This document shows positions 8,679 through 16,740 of a DNA stretch of 41,990 bases, piece after piece (within the stretch, counting starts at the first letter, position 1; every line of letters begins with the position of its first letter). This DNA is from Thermodesulfovibrionia bacterium (lineage in GTDB: Bacteria; Nitrospirota; Thermodesulfovibrionia; UBA6902): the NCBI GenBank assembly GCA_947258735.1, contig CAMYJJ010000002.1, positions 1 through 41,990 on the forward strand, written 5' to 3'. The notes beneath the pieces were generated by a model that saw only the letters and a list, made by a program, of their open reading frames with translations, was not told where the DNA came from and ran no database searches. Position numbers and translations under genes: made by a program.

Positions 8679-9890
8679 ATGAGCATTAAAAGGATCGGTA
8701 TTATTACAAGTGGCGGAGATTGTGGAGGGTTGAATGCGGTAATTAAAGGTGTGGCGCGCAAGGCTTATGACATGGGAATTGAGTCGGTGGTCATTCCTCA
8801 TGGGTATTCAGGATTATATAACCTGATAGATATGGAAAATGTTGTGGTGCTCAATGCAGAGAGGGTGAGTAAAATTGAAGCATCCATTGCCGGTTCAGAA
8901 GCAGGCCATTCCAGGGTGAAGATCAGTAAGATAGATGATCCTGATAAGTATGAAAGAATAAAAAGGGGTTTAAAAAAGTTCAATATAGACGGACTGATCA
9001 TAAGTGGTGGTGATGATACAGGCAGTGTTGTTGTAGACCTTTCCGAGCAGGGGTTCCCCTGTATTCATGTTCCCAAAACCATGGACCTGGATCTTCAGCC
9101 GTATAGTGTTGGCGGTGATTCGGCTATCAACAGGATAGCTGTTTTTACAAGAGACCTGAAGACGACAGGGATGAGTCACAACCGCATTTTGATAATGGAG
9201 GTGTTTGGCAGATACGTAGGTCATACTGCATTCAGGGGAGGCATTGGTGCTGAGGCAGACTGTATTCTCATCCCTGAAGTTCCTGTTGACTTTAATATTG
9301 TATATGAACATATGAAGAAGACTTTCTTTGCCCGTATTGAAAGAAGTGATGTGAAGGCAGGGACATATATGATTGTTGTTGCAGAGGGCCTCTCCAATGC
9401 CAGCGGAGAAATGCTGTATGACGAATCAGCAGGGGTTGATGCTTTTGGACATAAAAAACTTGCAGGCGCAGGGAAATATGTAAGACAGCAACTGGAGAAG
9501 AGGCTGAAAGACGATCCTGAAGTTCTGGAATTTATGAAGAGAACGGATATGTATGTGCCCGGCATATACAATATACCTGAAGCAAGAGAGGTCACCCCGG
9601 GGCATCTCGTGAGATCTGGACATTCATCAGCCTATGATGTTAATTTTGGATACAAGGCAGGGGCCGGAGCGGTCATTCTCCTCTCTGAGGGGAAAATCGG
9701 CAATACTGTTACCGGCGTTAAGGGACATGAGATATTGTATATGTCTACAGCAGCTGCAATTCAGAGACGGGAAGTGAACATTGAGGAGTTGTCATTATTT
9801 GAGAGTCTGGGAACCTGCTTTGGCCGCACACCAGTAGATTTTAAGCCTGTACTGCGTGAAGAACATAGATTAATTGACAGGGCGATGTAA
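8679..9890 (+). CDS. 6-phosphofructokinase, PPi-type signature (GGDD)
   Basis: This enzyme interconverts fructose 6-phosphate and fructose 1,6-bisphosphate. The 403-residue protein starts MSIKRIGIITSGGDCGGLNA, with AAGGAGG five bases before the ATG. In the PFK family a Gly at the second residue after GGD marks ATP use and an Asp marks pyrophosphate use; here it is Asp (GGDD, residues 110-113). The next motif is PKTMDLD (132-138) instead of the usual PKTIDND: both Asp residues are kept but Ile and Asn are replaced. MEVFGRYVGH stands for the MGR sugar-binding motif. PPi use is therefore likely but the branch is divergent. It converges on a second PFK. Confidence 0.87.
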   Translation: MSIKRIGIITSGGDCGGLNAVIKGVARKAYDMGIESVVIPHGYSGLYNLIDMENVVVLNAERVSKIEASIAGSEAGHSRVKISKIDDPDKYERIKRGLKKFNIDGLIISGGDDTGSVVVDLSEQGFPCIHVPKTMDLDLQPYSVGGDSAINRIAVFTRDLKTTGMSHNRILIMEVFGRYVGHTAFRGGIGAEADCILIPEVPVDFNIVYEHMKKTFFARIERSDVKAGTYMIVVAEGLSNASGEMLYDESAGVDAFGHKKLAGAGKYVRQQLEKRLKDDPEVLEFMKRTDMYVPGIYNIPEAREVTPGHLVRSGHSSAYDVNFGYKAGAGAVILLSEGKIGNTVTGVKGHEILYMSTAAAIQRREVNIEELSLFESLGTCFGRTPVDFKPVLREEHRLIDRAM

Positions 9891-9891
9891 T

Positions 9892-9986
9892 AAAAGTAAA
9901 AAATTAAAGATCAAAACGTAAAAATACGGAATATGATTTTATCATAATAGCTGTTAATTCCATAATTTTGATTTTTACTTTTTAAT
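9892..9986. repeat. AT-rich inverted word repeat between convergent PFK genes
   Basis: The left arm aaaagtaaaaaat...atcaaaa is roughly complementary to the right arm attttgatttttacttttta, around a loop holding a smaller palindrome (atgattttatcat). It fills the whole gap between the two converging genes and could serve as a bidirectional terminator. In style it matches the inverted word arrays elsewhere in the window. Confidence 0.5.
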
Positions 9987-9999
9987 AGTTGCTTCTTTT

Positions 10000-11235
10000 T
10001 CATACAAGATACTTAAACTTTTTCTTAAACTCAGCCGCGGTCATGTTAGCGGCTTTTGCCATCCTGGTGATAGCAGGAGGATTGAAGTCCTTCTTTTCCA
10101 GCCTGATCATATACTGCCTTCCAACGATATAGGGATCAGCATTAACATTGACATATCTGATCCGGGTTCGCTGCGTTGACGGGTCAATTATATTTCTCAA
10201 TGGAATTGGTTTCAACCTGCCCTCGAAAAAACTTATCAATGCGCCGGACTTTCCCTTCAGGAGATGTTTCACGGCACTGTATCCAAGATTTCTCGTATAT
10301 TCAGCATCAAAGGGAATGGGGTTTGCAGCCCTTAATTCATATCCGATGGTCTTGTGAACGATTTTTACATTCAGTCCCCGGGAGATCAGTTCGTTGTGAA
10401 CTACATTCTGCATAATCCTTCCGAGCTGAATTTCAGATAATCTCAGAAGTCCCCTCTCATCGTTTTCAAGCATTTCATACCGGGCAAGTTCATTGATGTC
10501 CATCTTGCCTGAGAGACCTTCAGCAAGGAGGGCAACGCCGTACGTGTATCCCTGTGACAGCCGCTTAATAATTGAGCTCTCAAGTATGTCAGCCACTTTG
10601 GAAAACTTTAATTTTTTTTCCCTGAATTCTTCCGGAATCAGCGTCAGCGTTGCTCCTGCAGCTTTCCCAATGCCGAGCGTAAGGTGACCGGTATGACGTC
10701 CCATGGTTGTTATAAAATACCATCTGCCTGTGGTGCGTGCATCTTCAATTATATTTTCAACGATCTCGGTTCCCCAGTGACGGGCAGACTCAAACCCAAA
10801 GGTAGGTGCCCCGCCGGGCAGGGGCAGATCATTATCAATGGTCTTGGGGACATGCACAATGGATATCGCACCCTTTGTCCTTTTTTCAATTTCTCTTGCA
10901 ACATAGGATGTGCCATCGCCGCCGATAGTGATGAGATATTTTATTTTTAATTTCTTCAGGGCTTTTATCATGGCAGTGAAGGCTTTTTTCGGATCATCAG
11001 GAAAATCCCTTGAGATCCTCAAGATAGAACCTCCCTTCCTGTGTACAGGCCATGCATTGTTATGGGTCAGTTTAATGACGTTGCTTGTATCTCCGCGGAA
11101 GAGCCACTTAAATCCATCCATGATGCCGACAACTTCCATTCCTCTATTAACTGCTTCTACTGTTGCCGCACTTATGACACCATTAATACCCGGAGCAGGT
11201 CCGCCTCCTACGACAATTGCCAGTCTTTTGCTCAT
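10000..11235 (-). CDS. 6-phosphofructokinase, ATP-type signature (GGDG with PKTIDND)
   Basis: A second PFK-family enzyme of 411 residues, starting MSKRLAIVVGGGPAPGINGV. It carries GGDG (105-108), the Gly that allows ATP binding, together with PKTIDND (130-136), whose Lys is typical of PPi-type and of the mixed Gly/Lys ATP-dependent branch known in plants and trypanosomes. TMGRHTGH is the fructose-6-phosphate motif. ATP dependence is therefore the likelier reading but not certain. Its neighbours downstream of its promoter end are aldolase and inositol-phosphate synthase on the same strand. It is only distantly similar to the 8679 enzyme, so this is not a recent duplication. Confidence 0.87.
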   Translation of the reverse strand: MSKRLAIVVGGGPAPGINGVISAATVEAVNRGMEVVGIMDGFKWLFRGDTSNVIKLTHNNAWPVHRKGGSILRISRDFPDDPKKAFTAMIKALKKLKIKYLITIGGDGTSYVAREIEKRTKGAISIVHVPKTIDNDLPLPGGAPTFGFESARHWGTEIVENIIEDARTTGRWYFITTMGRHTGHLTLGIGKAAGATLTLIPEEFREKKLKFSKVADILESSIIKRLSQGYTYGVALLAEGLSGKMDINELARYEMLENDERGLLRLSEIQLGRIMQNVVHNELISRGLNVKIVHKTIGYELRAANPIPFDAEYTRNLGYSAVKHLLKGKSGALISFFEGRLKPIPLRNIIDPSTQRTRIRYVNVNADPYIVGRQYMIRLEKKDFNPPAITRMAKAANMTAAEFKKKFKYLV

Positions 11236-11361
11236 GATGTATCCTTTGATTACGGTGTTTATTAAGTTGAAATTTTAAGTGATTATAAATTATTTGGCAA
11301 GAAGTTACTCACGGTTATGAATAAACAGGGGTACCATGTACGCTGACAGTCAAAAAGGGCG

Positions 11362-11384
11362 AGAAATGATCGCTTTTCATTTCT
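11362..11384. other. Perfect hairpin in the PFK-aldolase gap
   Basis: agaaatga and tcatttct pair perfectly around a 7-nt loop. It lies about 40 bp downstream of the aldolase stop (minus strand) and 127 bp upstream of the PFK start. Around it the word gctgacag/gctgacgg/gctaacag recurs. It has no T-run, so it may be a 3'-end stabiliser or part of a degenerate repeat rather than a terminator. Confidence 0.4.
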
Positions 11385-11425
11385 TATGCTGACGGCTTAA
11401 CGCTAACAGCTTTTTTTGCTTAACA

Positions 11426-12418
11426 TTACGCCTTCTCTGCAGAACCTAATACATTTATATTTTTATGTTTATAGAGCTCTTTAAGAGCGTCCCTTGCAGG
11501 GCCGAGGTATTTTCTTGGGTCGAATTCAGCAGGCTTTTCTACAAATACTTTTCTAACAGCTGCAGTCATTGCCAGCCTTCCGTCAGAATCGATATTAATT
11601 TTACAAACAGCTGACTGTGCTGCCCGTCTGAGCTGGTCTTCGGGAATACCGATCGCATCCTTCAATGCACCACCATGATCATTGATAATCTTTACAATGT
11701 CCTGTGGAACGGATGATGAGCCATGAAGTACAATAACGAATCCCGGGAGTTTTTTCTCAATTTCGTCCAGTATATCGAATCTGAGAGGAGGTGGAACGAG
11801 AAAACCTTCTTCATTTCTCGTGCATTGATCGGGAGTAAACTTGTTCGCGCCATGTGAGGTGCCTATAGAGATGGCCAGGCTGTCTACCCCTGTTTTGTTA
11901 ACAAACTCTATGACCTCTTCAGGTTTTGTGTACGTAGATTTTTCGGCAGAAACATCGTCTTCAACACCTGCGAGCTGTCCCAGTTCTCCCTCAACGGTGA
12001 CATCATGCTGATGGGCATATTCAACGACCTGTCTGGTCAGCTCTATATTTTTATCAAATGAATGATGGGATCCGTCGATCATCACCGAAGAGAATCCGTT
12101 ATCTACACAATCTTTACAAAGCTCAAAGGTGTCACCGTGATCAAGATGCAATGCTATCGGGATTTCATAGCCCAGTTCTTTTACGTACTCAACCGCTCCT
12201 TTTGCCATATTTCTGAGAAGGGTAGAATTTGCATATTTACGGGCCCCTGATGAGACCTGCAGGATAACAGGTGATCTGGTCTCAACACAGGCCTGCATGA
12301 TTGCCTGCATCTGCTCCATATTATTAAAATTATAGGCCGGGACGGCATACTTGCCCTCCATTGCTTTTTTAAACATCTCGTTTGTGTTGACAAGCCCCAA
12401 ATCCCTGTAGCTGACCAT
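11426..12418 (-). CDS. fba: Class II fructose-bisphosphate aldolase
   Basis: This Zn-dependent aldolase cleaves fructose 1,6-bisphosphate to DHAP and glyceraldehyde 3-phosphate. The 330-residue protein starts MVSYRDLGLVNTNEMF and shows PAYNFNNMEQMQAI, ALHLDHGDTFELCKDC (Zn His and catalytic Asp), MIDGSHHSFDKNI, VEGELGQLAGVED (metal Glu), AISIGTSHGANKF and VLHGSSSVP. I moved the start from 12493 to the ATG at 12418, because the 25-residue extension (hydrophobic, then HHHKEKEN) matches nothing in the family and AAGGAG lies just upstream of 12418. It acts on the PFK product and sits in the same strand block as PFK and Ino1. Confidence 0.94.
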   Translation of the reverse strand: MVSYRDLGLVNTNEMFKKAMEGKYAVPAYNFNNMEQMQAIMQACVETRSPVILQVSSGARKYANSTLLRNMAKGAVEYVKELGYEIPIALHLDHGDTFELCKDCVDNGFSSVMIDGSHHSFDKNIELTRQVVEYAHQHDVTVEGELGQLAGVEDDVSAEKSTYTKPEEVIEFVNKTGVDSLAISIGTSHGANKFTPDQCTRNEEGFLVPPPLRFDILDEIEKKLPGFVIVLHGSSSVPQDIVKIINDHGGALKDAIGIPEDQLRRAAQSAVCKINIDSDGRLAMTAAVRKVFVEKPAEFDPRKYLGPARDALKELYKHKNINVLGSAEKA

Positions 12419-12530
12419 ATTCTCTTTCTCCTTATGATGATGTTTTATGTATGCTGCATCAATAAATAAAAAAACCGGGAACAAATATATCATGTTACGT
12501 GATAATGGTATGTGTCCCGGATAATTAAGT

Positions 12531-13703
12531 TTACTTGGCTATAACTTCGTCAGATATGTTGTGTGCTGTTTTGTCACCGTTTCCACCTGAAATATGGGCG
12601 CCCTCGATGTCCTGGCCCGCAATAAACTCCTCGGTCATTTTATAAGCAATATCGTCAGGGAACTGCTTTGGCGGGTGTTTCATGAAATAAGCAGAAGGTG
12701 AATAGAGAACGCCTCCCTTGCTGCGAATAAGTGCTAGCTTGCAGCACCTGATCGCATCTATGGACACACCGGCTGAGTTAGGTGAATCCTCTACAGAAAG
12801 CCTGAGTTCAATATTCATCGGTACATCTCCAAAGAGTTTGCCTTCCATGCGGATGAAACAGAGTTTGTTGTCCTTCTGCCATGGGACATAGTCGCTGGGT
12901 CCGATATGTATGTTTTCAGGATCAAGCTTTGTGTCGAGGATCGACTGGACCGCCTCGGTCTTGGATACCTTTTTTGAGGCCAGCCTGTTTCTGTTTAACA
13001 TGTTCAGAAAATCTGTGTTGCCGCCTGTATTGAGCTGATATGTTCGTTCAATCTTCACGCCCCTCTTCTTAAACAGGTCAGCAAGGGTCCTGTGTGTGAT
13101 TGTTGCGCCAAGCTGTGCCTTGATATCATCACCAATGATAGGAATATTTTTCTTCTTAAATTTATCTGCCCATTCAGGGTTGCTCGCAATAAAGACGGGC
13201 ATATTATTTATGAACCCTACGCCTGCTTCAAGTGCACAGTCCGCATAGAAACGTGTGGCCTCTTCTGAACCCACTGGCAGATAGTTAAGGAGCATTTCAG
13301 CACCTGATGATACCAGCTGATCTACCACCTCCTGTTTAGTCGGTTCCTTGGCATCACTTAATACAAATGTGTATTTATCCTCATACCCGCTCATATGCTC
13401 GGAAAACCCATCAAGGACTTTTCCCATACTGACGTTTACACCGGCCGCAGGCAGGTTATTGCAAAATACCGTAGTGTTGTTAGGGGATGAAAAAATTGCT
13501 TCGTTGACATCCATGCCTACTTTTCTCTTGTCAATGTCAAAGGCAGCAACGGTTTCGATGTCAAAGGGCCTGTAGCCTCCGATGTCCCAATGCATCAGAC
13601 CGGTTGCGTCAGTGCTGTTCTTCGATTTGTAATACTCAATTCCCTGGAGTAATGAACTTGTACAGTTACCTATTCCAGCAATAGCTATTTTTATCTTATC
13701 CAT
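12531..13703 (-). CDS. myo-Inositol-1-phosphate synthase
   Basis: This NAD-dependent enzyme isomerises glucose 6-phosphate to myo-inositol 1-phosphate, feeding phosphatidylinositol, inositol-based solutes or related glycolipids. The 390-residue length fits the short bacterial/archaeal form. Visible motifs are the Rossmann start IAIAGIGNCTSSLLQG, NYLPVGSEEATRFYADCALEAG, IIGDDIKAQLGATITHR and LNTGGNTDFLNML, followed by SKTEAVQS and IGPSDYVPW. AAGGAGGG precedes the ATG. It lies 112 bp upstream of aldolase on the same strand, linking it to the hexose-phosphate pool. No inositol monophosphatase or PI synthase is in the window. Confidence 0.93.
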   Translation of the reverse strand: MDKIKIAIAGIGNCTSSLLQGIEYYKSKNSTDATGLMHWDIGGYRPFDIETVAAFDIDKRKVGMDVNEAIFSSPNNTTVFCNNLPAAGVNVSMGKVLDGFSEHMSGYEDKYTFVLSDAKEPTKQEVVDQLVSSGAEMLLNYLPVGSEEATRFYADCALEAGVGFINNMPVFIASNPEWADKFKKKNIPIIGDDIKAQLGATITHRTLADLFKKRGVKIERTYQLNTGGNTDFLNMLNRNRLASKKVSKTEAVQSILDTKLDPENIHIGPSDYVPWQKDNKLCFIRMEGKLFGDVPMNIELRLSVEDSPNSAGVSIDAIRCCKLALIRSKGGVLYSPSAYFMKHPPKQFPDDIAYKMTEEFIAGQDIEGAHISGGNGDKTAHNISDEVIAK

Positions 13704-13828
13704 AATTCATTACCCTCCTTCAAACAATAAAAATTCGGACCCTAGTACTATAATGTCCGTAATAATAAAAAGCAACTGAATTAATGTAATACTATAAGAG
13801 CGTTTCATTACAAATCATATCAGAAAGT

Positions 13829-13843
13829 GTTGATTCAATCAAC
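13829..13843. promoter_or_regulatory. 15-bp perfect palindrome between divergent ino1-like and scpA genes
   Basis: gttgattcaatcaac is perfectly symmetric about its centre. It resembles a CRP/FNR-family box (TTGAT..ATCAA) but with a 3-nt rather than 4-nt centre. It lies 126 bp from the inositol-phosphate synthase start and 40 bp upstream of the scpA -35 box, so it could be an operator for either gene. Confidence 0.3.
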
Positions 13844-13882
13844 TCAAAAATATCGACATATATTATATGAGATGGTGAATAC

Positions 13883-13910
13883 TTGCAATATGTATCTCTA
13901 ATGTTATAAT
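13883..13910 (+). promoter_or_regulatory. scpA promoter with leaderless geometry
   Basis: ttgcaa (13883-13888), a 16-bp spacer and a perfect tataat (13905-13910) preceded by tgt as an extended -10. The ATG is only 8 nt beyond the -10 and there is no Shine-Dalgarno, so the transcript probably begins at or near the start codon. Confidence 0.6.
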
Positions 13911-13918
13911 ATTTTCTG

Positions 13919-14770
13919 ATGCCTGATGTACTTGAAGAGACGACAGCGTCTCAATACGAACTTAAAGAAAGCAGTGCCGTATCTCTCCCGGACCCGGGAA
14001 GCGATACCGGGTCAATAAACGGTGTTCACTTCAAACTCCCTGTATTCGAAGGCCCCCTTGATCTTCTCCTGCACCTGATCAGAGAGAATAAAATAGACAT
14101 TTATGATATCCCCATAGTGGAGATTACCCGTCAGTATATGGTGTATATAGAACTTATGAAGGAGCTGAACCTCGAGATAGCAGGAGATTTCCTGGTGATG
14201 GCAGCCACGCTTATACACATTAAGTCCAGGACCCTCCTTCCTCCTGCTGAGGAAGAGACCGAAGAGCCGGAAGAAGATCCCCGGTCAGAACTGGTCAGGA
14301 GGCTGCTGGAGTACCAGACCTATAAGGAATCTTCGTTGAGTCTCAGAAAAAGGGAAGAGATTTGGAAAAACGTCTTTCACCGGGGGCTTCCTGACAAGAA
14401 TGAGTTTGAATTTGAACCGGAACCGGTGCTTTTTGAAGCAAATGTATTTGATCTTATTTCTGCATTTCAGAAAATGCTTGAAAAGGCCCCGGAACAAAAC
14501 CTTGAAATTACCCGTGAGACCCTTACCGTAGCGGATAAAATCAACCATATTGTGGAGCGCATCGAACATGTCGATGGTATACGCTTTGAAGACCTTTTTG
14601 ATGCTGGCTATACAAAAGTGACACTGCTGGTGACATTTCTTGCGGTGCTTGAAGTTGTCAGACTCGGACTTGTAAAAATATACCAGGAAAGCGCATTTGG
14701 TCTTATCTGGCTCATGAATCCTGCAAAACAGGGCTCAGAGGCCCCTGCAGAGTCTGATGAGGAAATCTGA
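13919..14770 (+). CDS. scpA: Segregation and condensation protein A
   Basis: ScpA is the kleisin subunit that bridges SMC heads in bacterial condensin. The 283-residue protein has a family-typical N-terminal domain beginning at about residue 38 (FKLPVFEGPLDLLLHLI, then DIYDIPIVEITRQY and GDFLVMAATLIHIKSRTLLP), an acidic linker, and a C-terminal winged-helix region (YTKVTLLVTFLAVLEVVRLGLV). The first 35 or so residues are an extra acidic extension. No other ATG or Shine-Dalgarno offers a shorter start. scpB does not follow; a gene-poor repeat region does. Confidence 0.93.
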   Translation: MPDVLEETTASQYELKESSAVSLPDPGSDTGSINGVHFKLPVFEGPLDLLLHLIRENKIDIYDIPIVEITRQYMVYIELMKELNLEIAGDFLVMAATLIHIKSRTLLPPAEEETEEPEEDPRSELVRRLLEYQTYKESSLSLRKREEIWKNVFHRGLPDKNEFEFEPEPVLFEANVFDLISAFQKMLEKAPEQNLEITRETLTVADKINHIVERIEHVDGIRFEDLFDAGYTKVTLLVTFLAVLEVVRLGLVKIYQESAFGLIWLMNPAKQGSEAPAESDEEI

Positions 14771-14841
14771 CGTAGTATGTTCCTTAACACTCCAGACACA
14801 TTCTAAACATGGAATCACTTTTCAAGCTTTTATTGTGCATC

Positions 14842-15042
14842 AATGACGAATTTCAAAGCCCCAATATCAATTCAAGCCCAAATGTCTTAATGTCAAATCA
14901 TCCTTCGGATCAGCATATCATGAGTATCACATATTAATATTGTCAGTAATAAATCATGGTCGTCTGTAACGTTTAAGAGTCATATTTTATAATTTTATTT
15001 TTTTTACATTCATTTGGCATTTGAGCTTTGAAATTTGTCATT
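14842..15042. repeat. Inverted word repeat without a gene inside
   Basis: gacgaatttcaaagc (14845-14859) is complementary at 14 of 15 positions to gctttgaaatttgtc (15025-15039), and the flanking words (caatgac / gtcatttg, and copies of aaatg) continue the symmetry. The ~165 bp between them holds no ORF. This is the main content of the 347-bp gene-free stretch 14771-15117. In style it resembles the inverted arrays that surround the four-helix-bundle genes at 35.2 and 38.5 kb, so it may be an element that has lost its gene. Confidence 0.5.
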
Positions 15043-15117
15043 TGGCAGGACTGAGTCAATGAATGTATTTACAATAAATATAAATGCTTTTAGTGACTAT
15101 CACATCTTTCTCATTAG

Positions 15118-15522
15118 TTAACTGCCACTGTTTATTTCGTCAATGGCTGCACTGATATTGTCTCTCACCAAGACATGTTCGTCATTGCGGGCATTTTCAA
15201 GATATGGCAGGGCGTCTCTATGGCCGATGACTCCAAGCAAATGGGCAGCATCACCTCTGATGGTGACATTTGGGTCATCCAGCAGCAACGCTATTCCCGG
15301 TATCGATGCCGGAAGGTCGTTGTTTTCCTCCTCCATGAGCGTCTCTACAAGGGCAAAGGTACCGATTCTTACTCCCATTCTTTCATCACCAAGCATGGTG
15401 CCTATATATTTATAGTACGCGGGGTCATTCTTAAACATATCAATGATATTTTCAAGATAACCATTCTCCATATAATCGGCTATCATTTTAAGCGTGGATT
15501 GTATATCCTGATCGTTCTTCAT
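15118..15522 (-). CDS. HEAT-repeat domain protein
   Basis: A 134-residue all-helical protein. Residues from about 40 on form HEAT/PBS-lyase-type repeats: MGVRIGTFALVETLM, IPGIALLLDDPNVTIRGDAAHLLGVIG and ALPYLENARNDEHVLVRDNISAAIDEI, each with the Asp-Asp-x-x-x-Val-Arg turn typical of the family. It has no signal peptide. Such proteins are usually protein-protein adaptors. It lies downstream of selD on the same strand, 102 bp away, but a functional tie is not evident. Confidence 0.8.
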   Translation of the reverse strand: MKNDQDIQSTLKMIADYMENGYLENIIDMFKNDPAYYKYIGTMLGDERMGVRIGTFALVETLMEEENNDLPASIPGIALLLDDPNVTIRGDAAHLLGVIGHRDALPYLENARNDEHVLVRDNISAAIDEINSGS

Positions 15523-15549
15523 ACATGTATGATGACTTGACGTGATACG

Positions 15550-15570
15550 CCTGCTTTTTCAGAAAGCAGG
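15550..15570. terminator. Hairpin between selD and the HEAT-repeat gene
   Basis: cctgcttt and aaagcagg form a perfect 8-bp stem around a 5-nt loop, 55 bp past the selD stop. No long T-run follows on the minus strand, so it is at best a weak terminator or an mRNA-stabilising hairpin. Confidence 0.4.
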
Positions 15571-15624
15571 GATATAAGGAATCAGTGATTAAGTCATTAA
15601 TATATTCACAGAATGACGTTGTGC

Positions 15625-16650
15625 CTATCTGACGACTATTCTTCCTCTGCCTTTTTCAACTTCACCAATAACCTTGTAAGGCATGTTTCCCTTTTTTGCG
15701 ATCCGGTCAAATTTCTTTAATCCCTCAGGAGGCAGGGATATCAGAAGCCCGCCGGAGGTCTGGGGATCTGCAAGGGCCAGCCTGTACCCTTTAGTAATGG
15801 TCCTGGAAAAACTGGTATGTTTACTGCAATAGTCCAGATTGTTTCTGGCCCCTTTCGGGACTGCACCGGCTTCTGCGAGGTCAGTTACTTTTTTCATGAA
15901 CGGTACTTTTTCACTGTCTATTATCAGGGTCACCTTTGAACTTTTTGCAATGTTCATCCCGTGGCCCAGAAGACCGAACCCTGTCACATCTGTCGCAGCC
16001 TGTGCCCCTGCTGCTACGGCAGCTTTAGATGCTGTTTTATTAAGTGTTAACATGGAATCAATAACGTCTTTCAGATACTGCTTCCCAATGTTTTTCTTTT
16101 TAACAGCAGACGTAAGAATCCCTGTTCCAAGTTTTTTTGTGAGGACAAGAACATTACCAGGCCTGGCACCTGCAACTTTCAATATCGCATCCTTTTCAAC
16201 TACTCCTGATACGGAAAACCCAAATTTAAATTCATTATCTTCTATGGTATGCCCGCCAATTAAACATGCGTCAGCCTCATCAAGTTTACTTACGGCTCCC
16301 TTTAACATTCTCCGTATCGTTGATGAATCAAAATCGCATGCAGCAAACCCCAGAATGGCAAGTGCAGAGAGGGGGGTACCACCCATTGCATAGACATCAC
16401 TTACCGAGTTGGCCGCACATATGGCCCCAAAGGCAAAGGGATCATCAACAATCGGAGTAATGACATCAACGGTCTCTACCATCAGGGTGTTTTTATAACG
16501 GTAGACCCCTGCATCATCACCCGGACCCACAACAACGCTGCGATTTTTGCACTTAAAGAGATCTGACAGTATTTTCGACAGGTCCGCCGGACCTAACTTC
16601 GCTGCTCAGCCGCCTGCTGTGACCTTTTCTGTTAATCTGATTTTTTTCAT
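15625..16650 (-). CDS. selD: Selenide, water dikinase, selenocysteine-containing (in-frame UGA at codon 15)
   Basis: SelD makes selenophosphate from selenide and ATP, the selenium donor for selenocysteine tRNA and selenouridine. An ORF that stops at UGA would give only 301 residues beginning at a GTG in VVGPGDDAG, missing the catalytic N-terminus. Reading through TGA at 16606-16608 up to an ATG at 16650 restores a 341-residue protein, MKKIRLTEKVTAGG-U-AAK, with Sec at residue 15, the position of E. coli Cys17. That placement, the following Lys18 and a matching hairpin (separate entry) make Sec decoding very likely. PGDDAGVY, GGHTIED, DVTGFGLLGHG and LADPQTSGGLL are standard SelD motifs. The ATG lies 8 nt after its -10 box. 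Confidence 0.94.
16580..16594 (-). promoter_or_regulatory. Bacterial SECIS element of selD
   Basis: On the mRNA strand AGGUCC-GGC-GGACCU forms a perfect 6-bp stem with a 3-nt loop. The stem starts 11 nt and the loop 17 nt after the UGA (16606-16608). Bacterial SECIS hairpins lie just 3' of the UGA inside the coding region, with a G among the first two loop bases; both conditions are met. SelB would bind it to deliver Sec-tRNA. Confidence 0.75.
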
Positions 16651-16658
16651 ATTGGATT

Positions 16659-16687
16659 ATATTACTGAATTGAATTTGGCATGTCAA
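16659..16687 (-). promoter_or_regulatory. selD promoter with leaderless geometry
   Basis: On the minus strand, a perfect TTGACA (complement of 16682-16687), a 17-bp spacer and TAATAT (complement of 16659-16664). The selD ATG begins 8 nt after the -10 and there is no Shine-Dalgarno, so transcription should start at or near the start codon. Confidence 0.6.
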
Positions 16688-16702
16688 AAGCATGCGCATA
16701 TT

Positions 16703-16732
16703 TTGACTTTTGCCATATAATTACTGCATATT
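16703..16732 (+). promoter_or_regulatory. PHP-gene promoter with leaderless geometry
   Basis: ttgact (16703-16708), an 18-bp spacer and catatt (16727-16732, 4 of 6). The ATG at 16741 lies 8 nt later without a Shine-Dalgarno. It is divergent from, and nearly back-to-back with, the selD promoter. Confidence 0.45.
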
Positions 16733-16740
16733 ACATACTT

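Noticed and set aside
12419..12493. N-terminal extension of aldolase to 12493
   Set aside because: The added hydrophobic and His/Lys-rich 25 residues are foreign to the family, and a Shine-Dalgarno supports the ATG at 12418.
16681..16740. Longer start for the PHP protein
   Set aside because: The metal motif DLHTHS normally begins the protein and the extension covers the promoter of this gene and the start region of the selD promoter.
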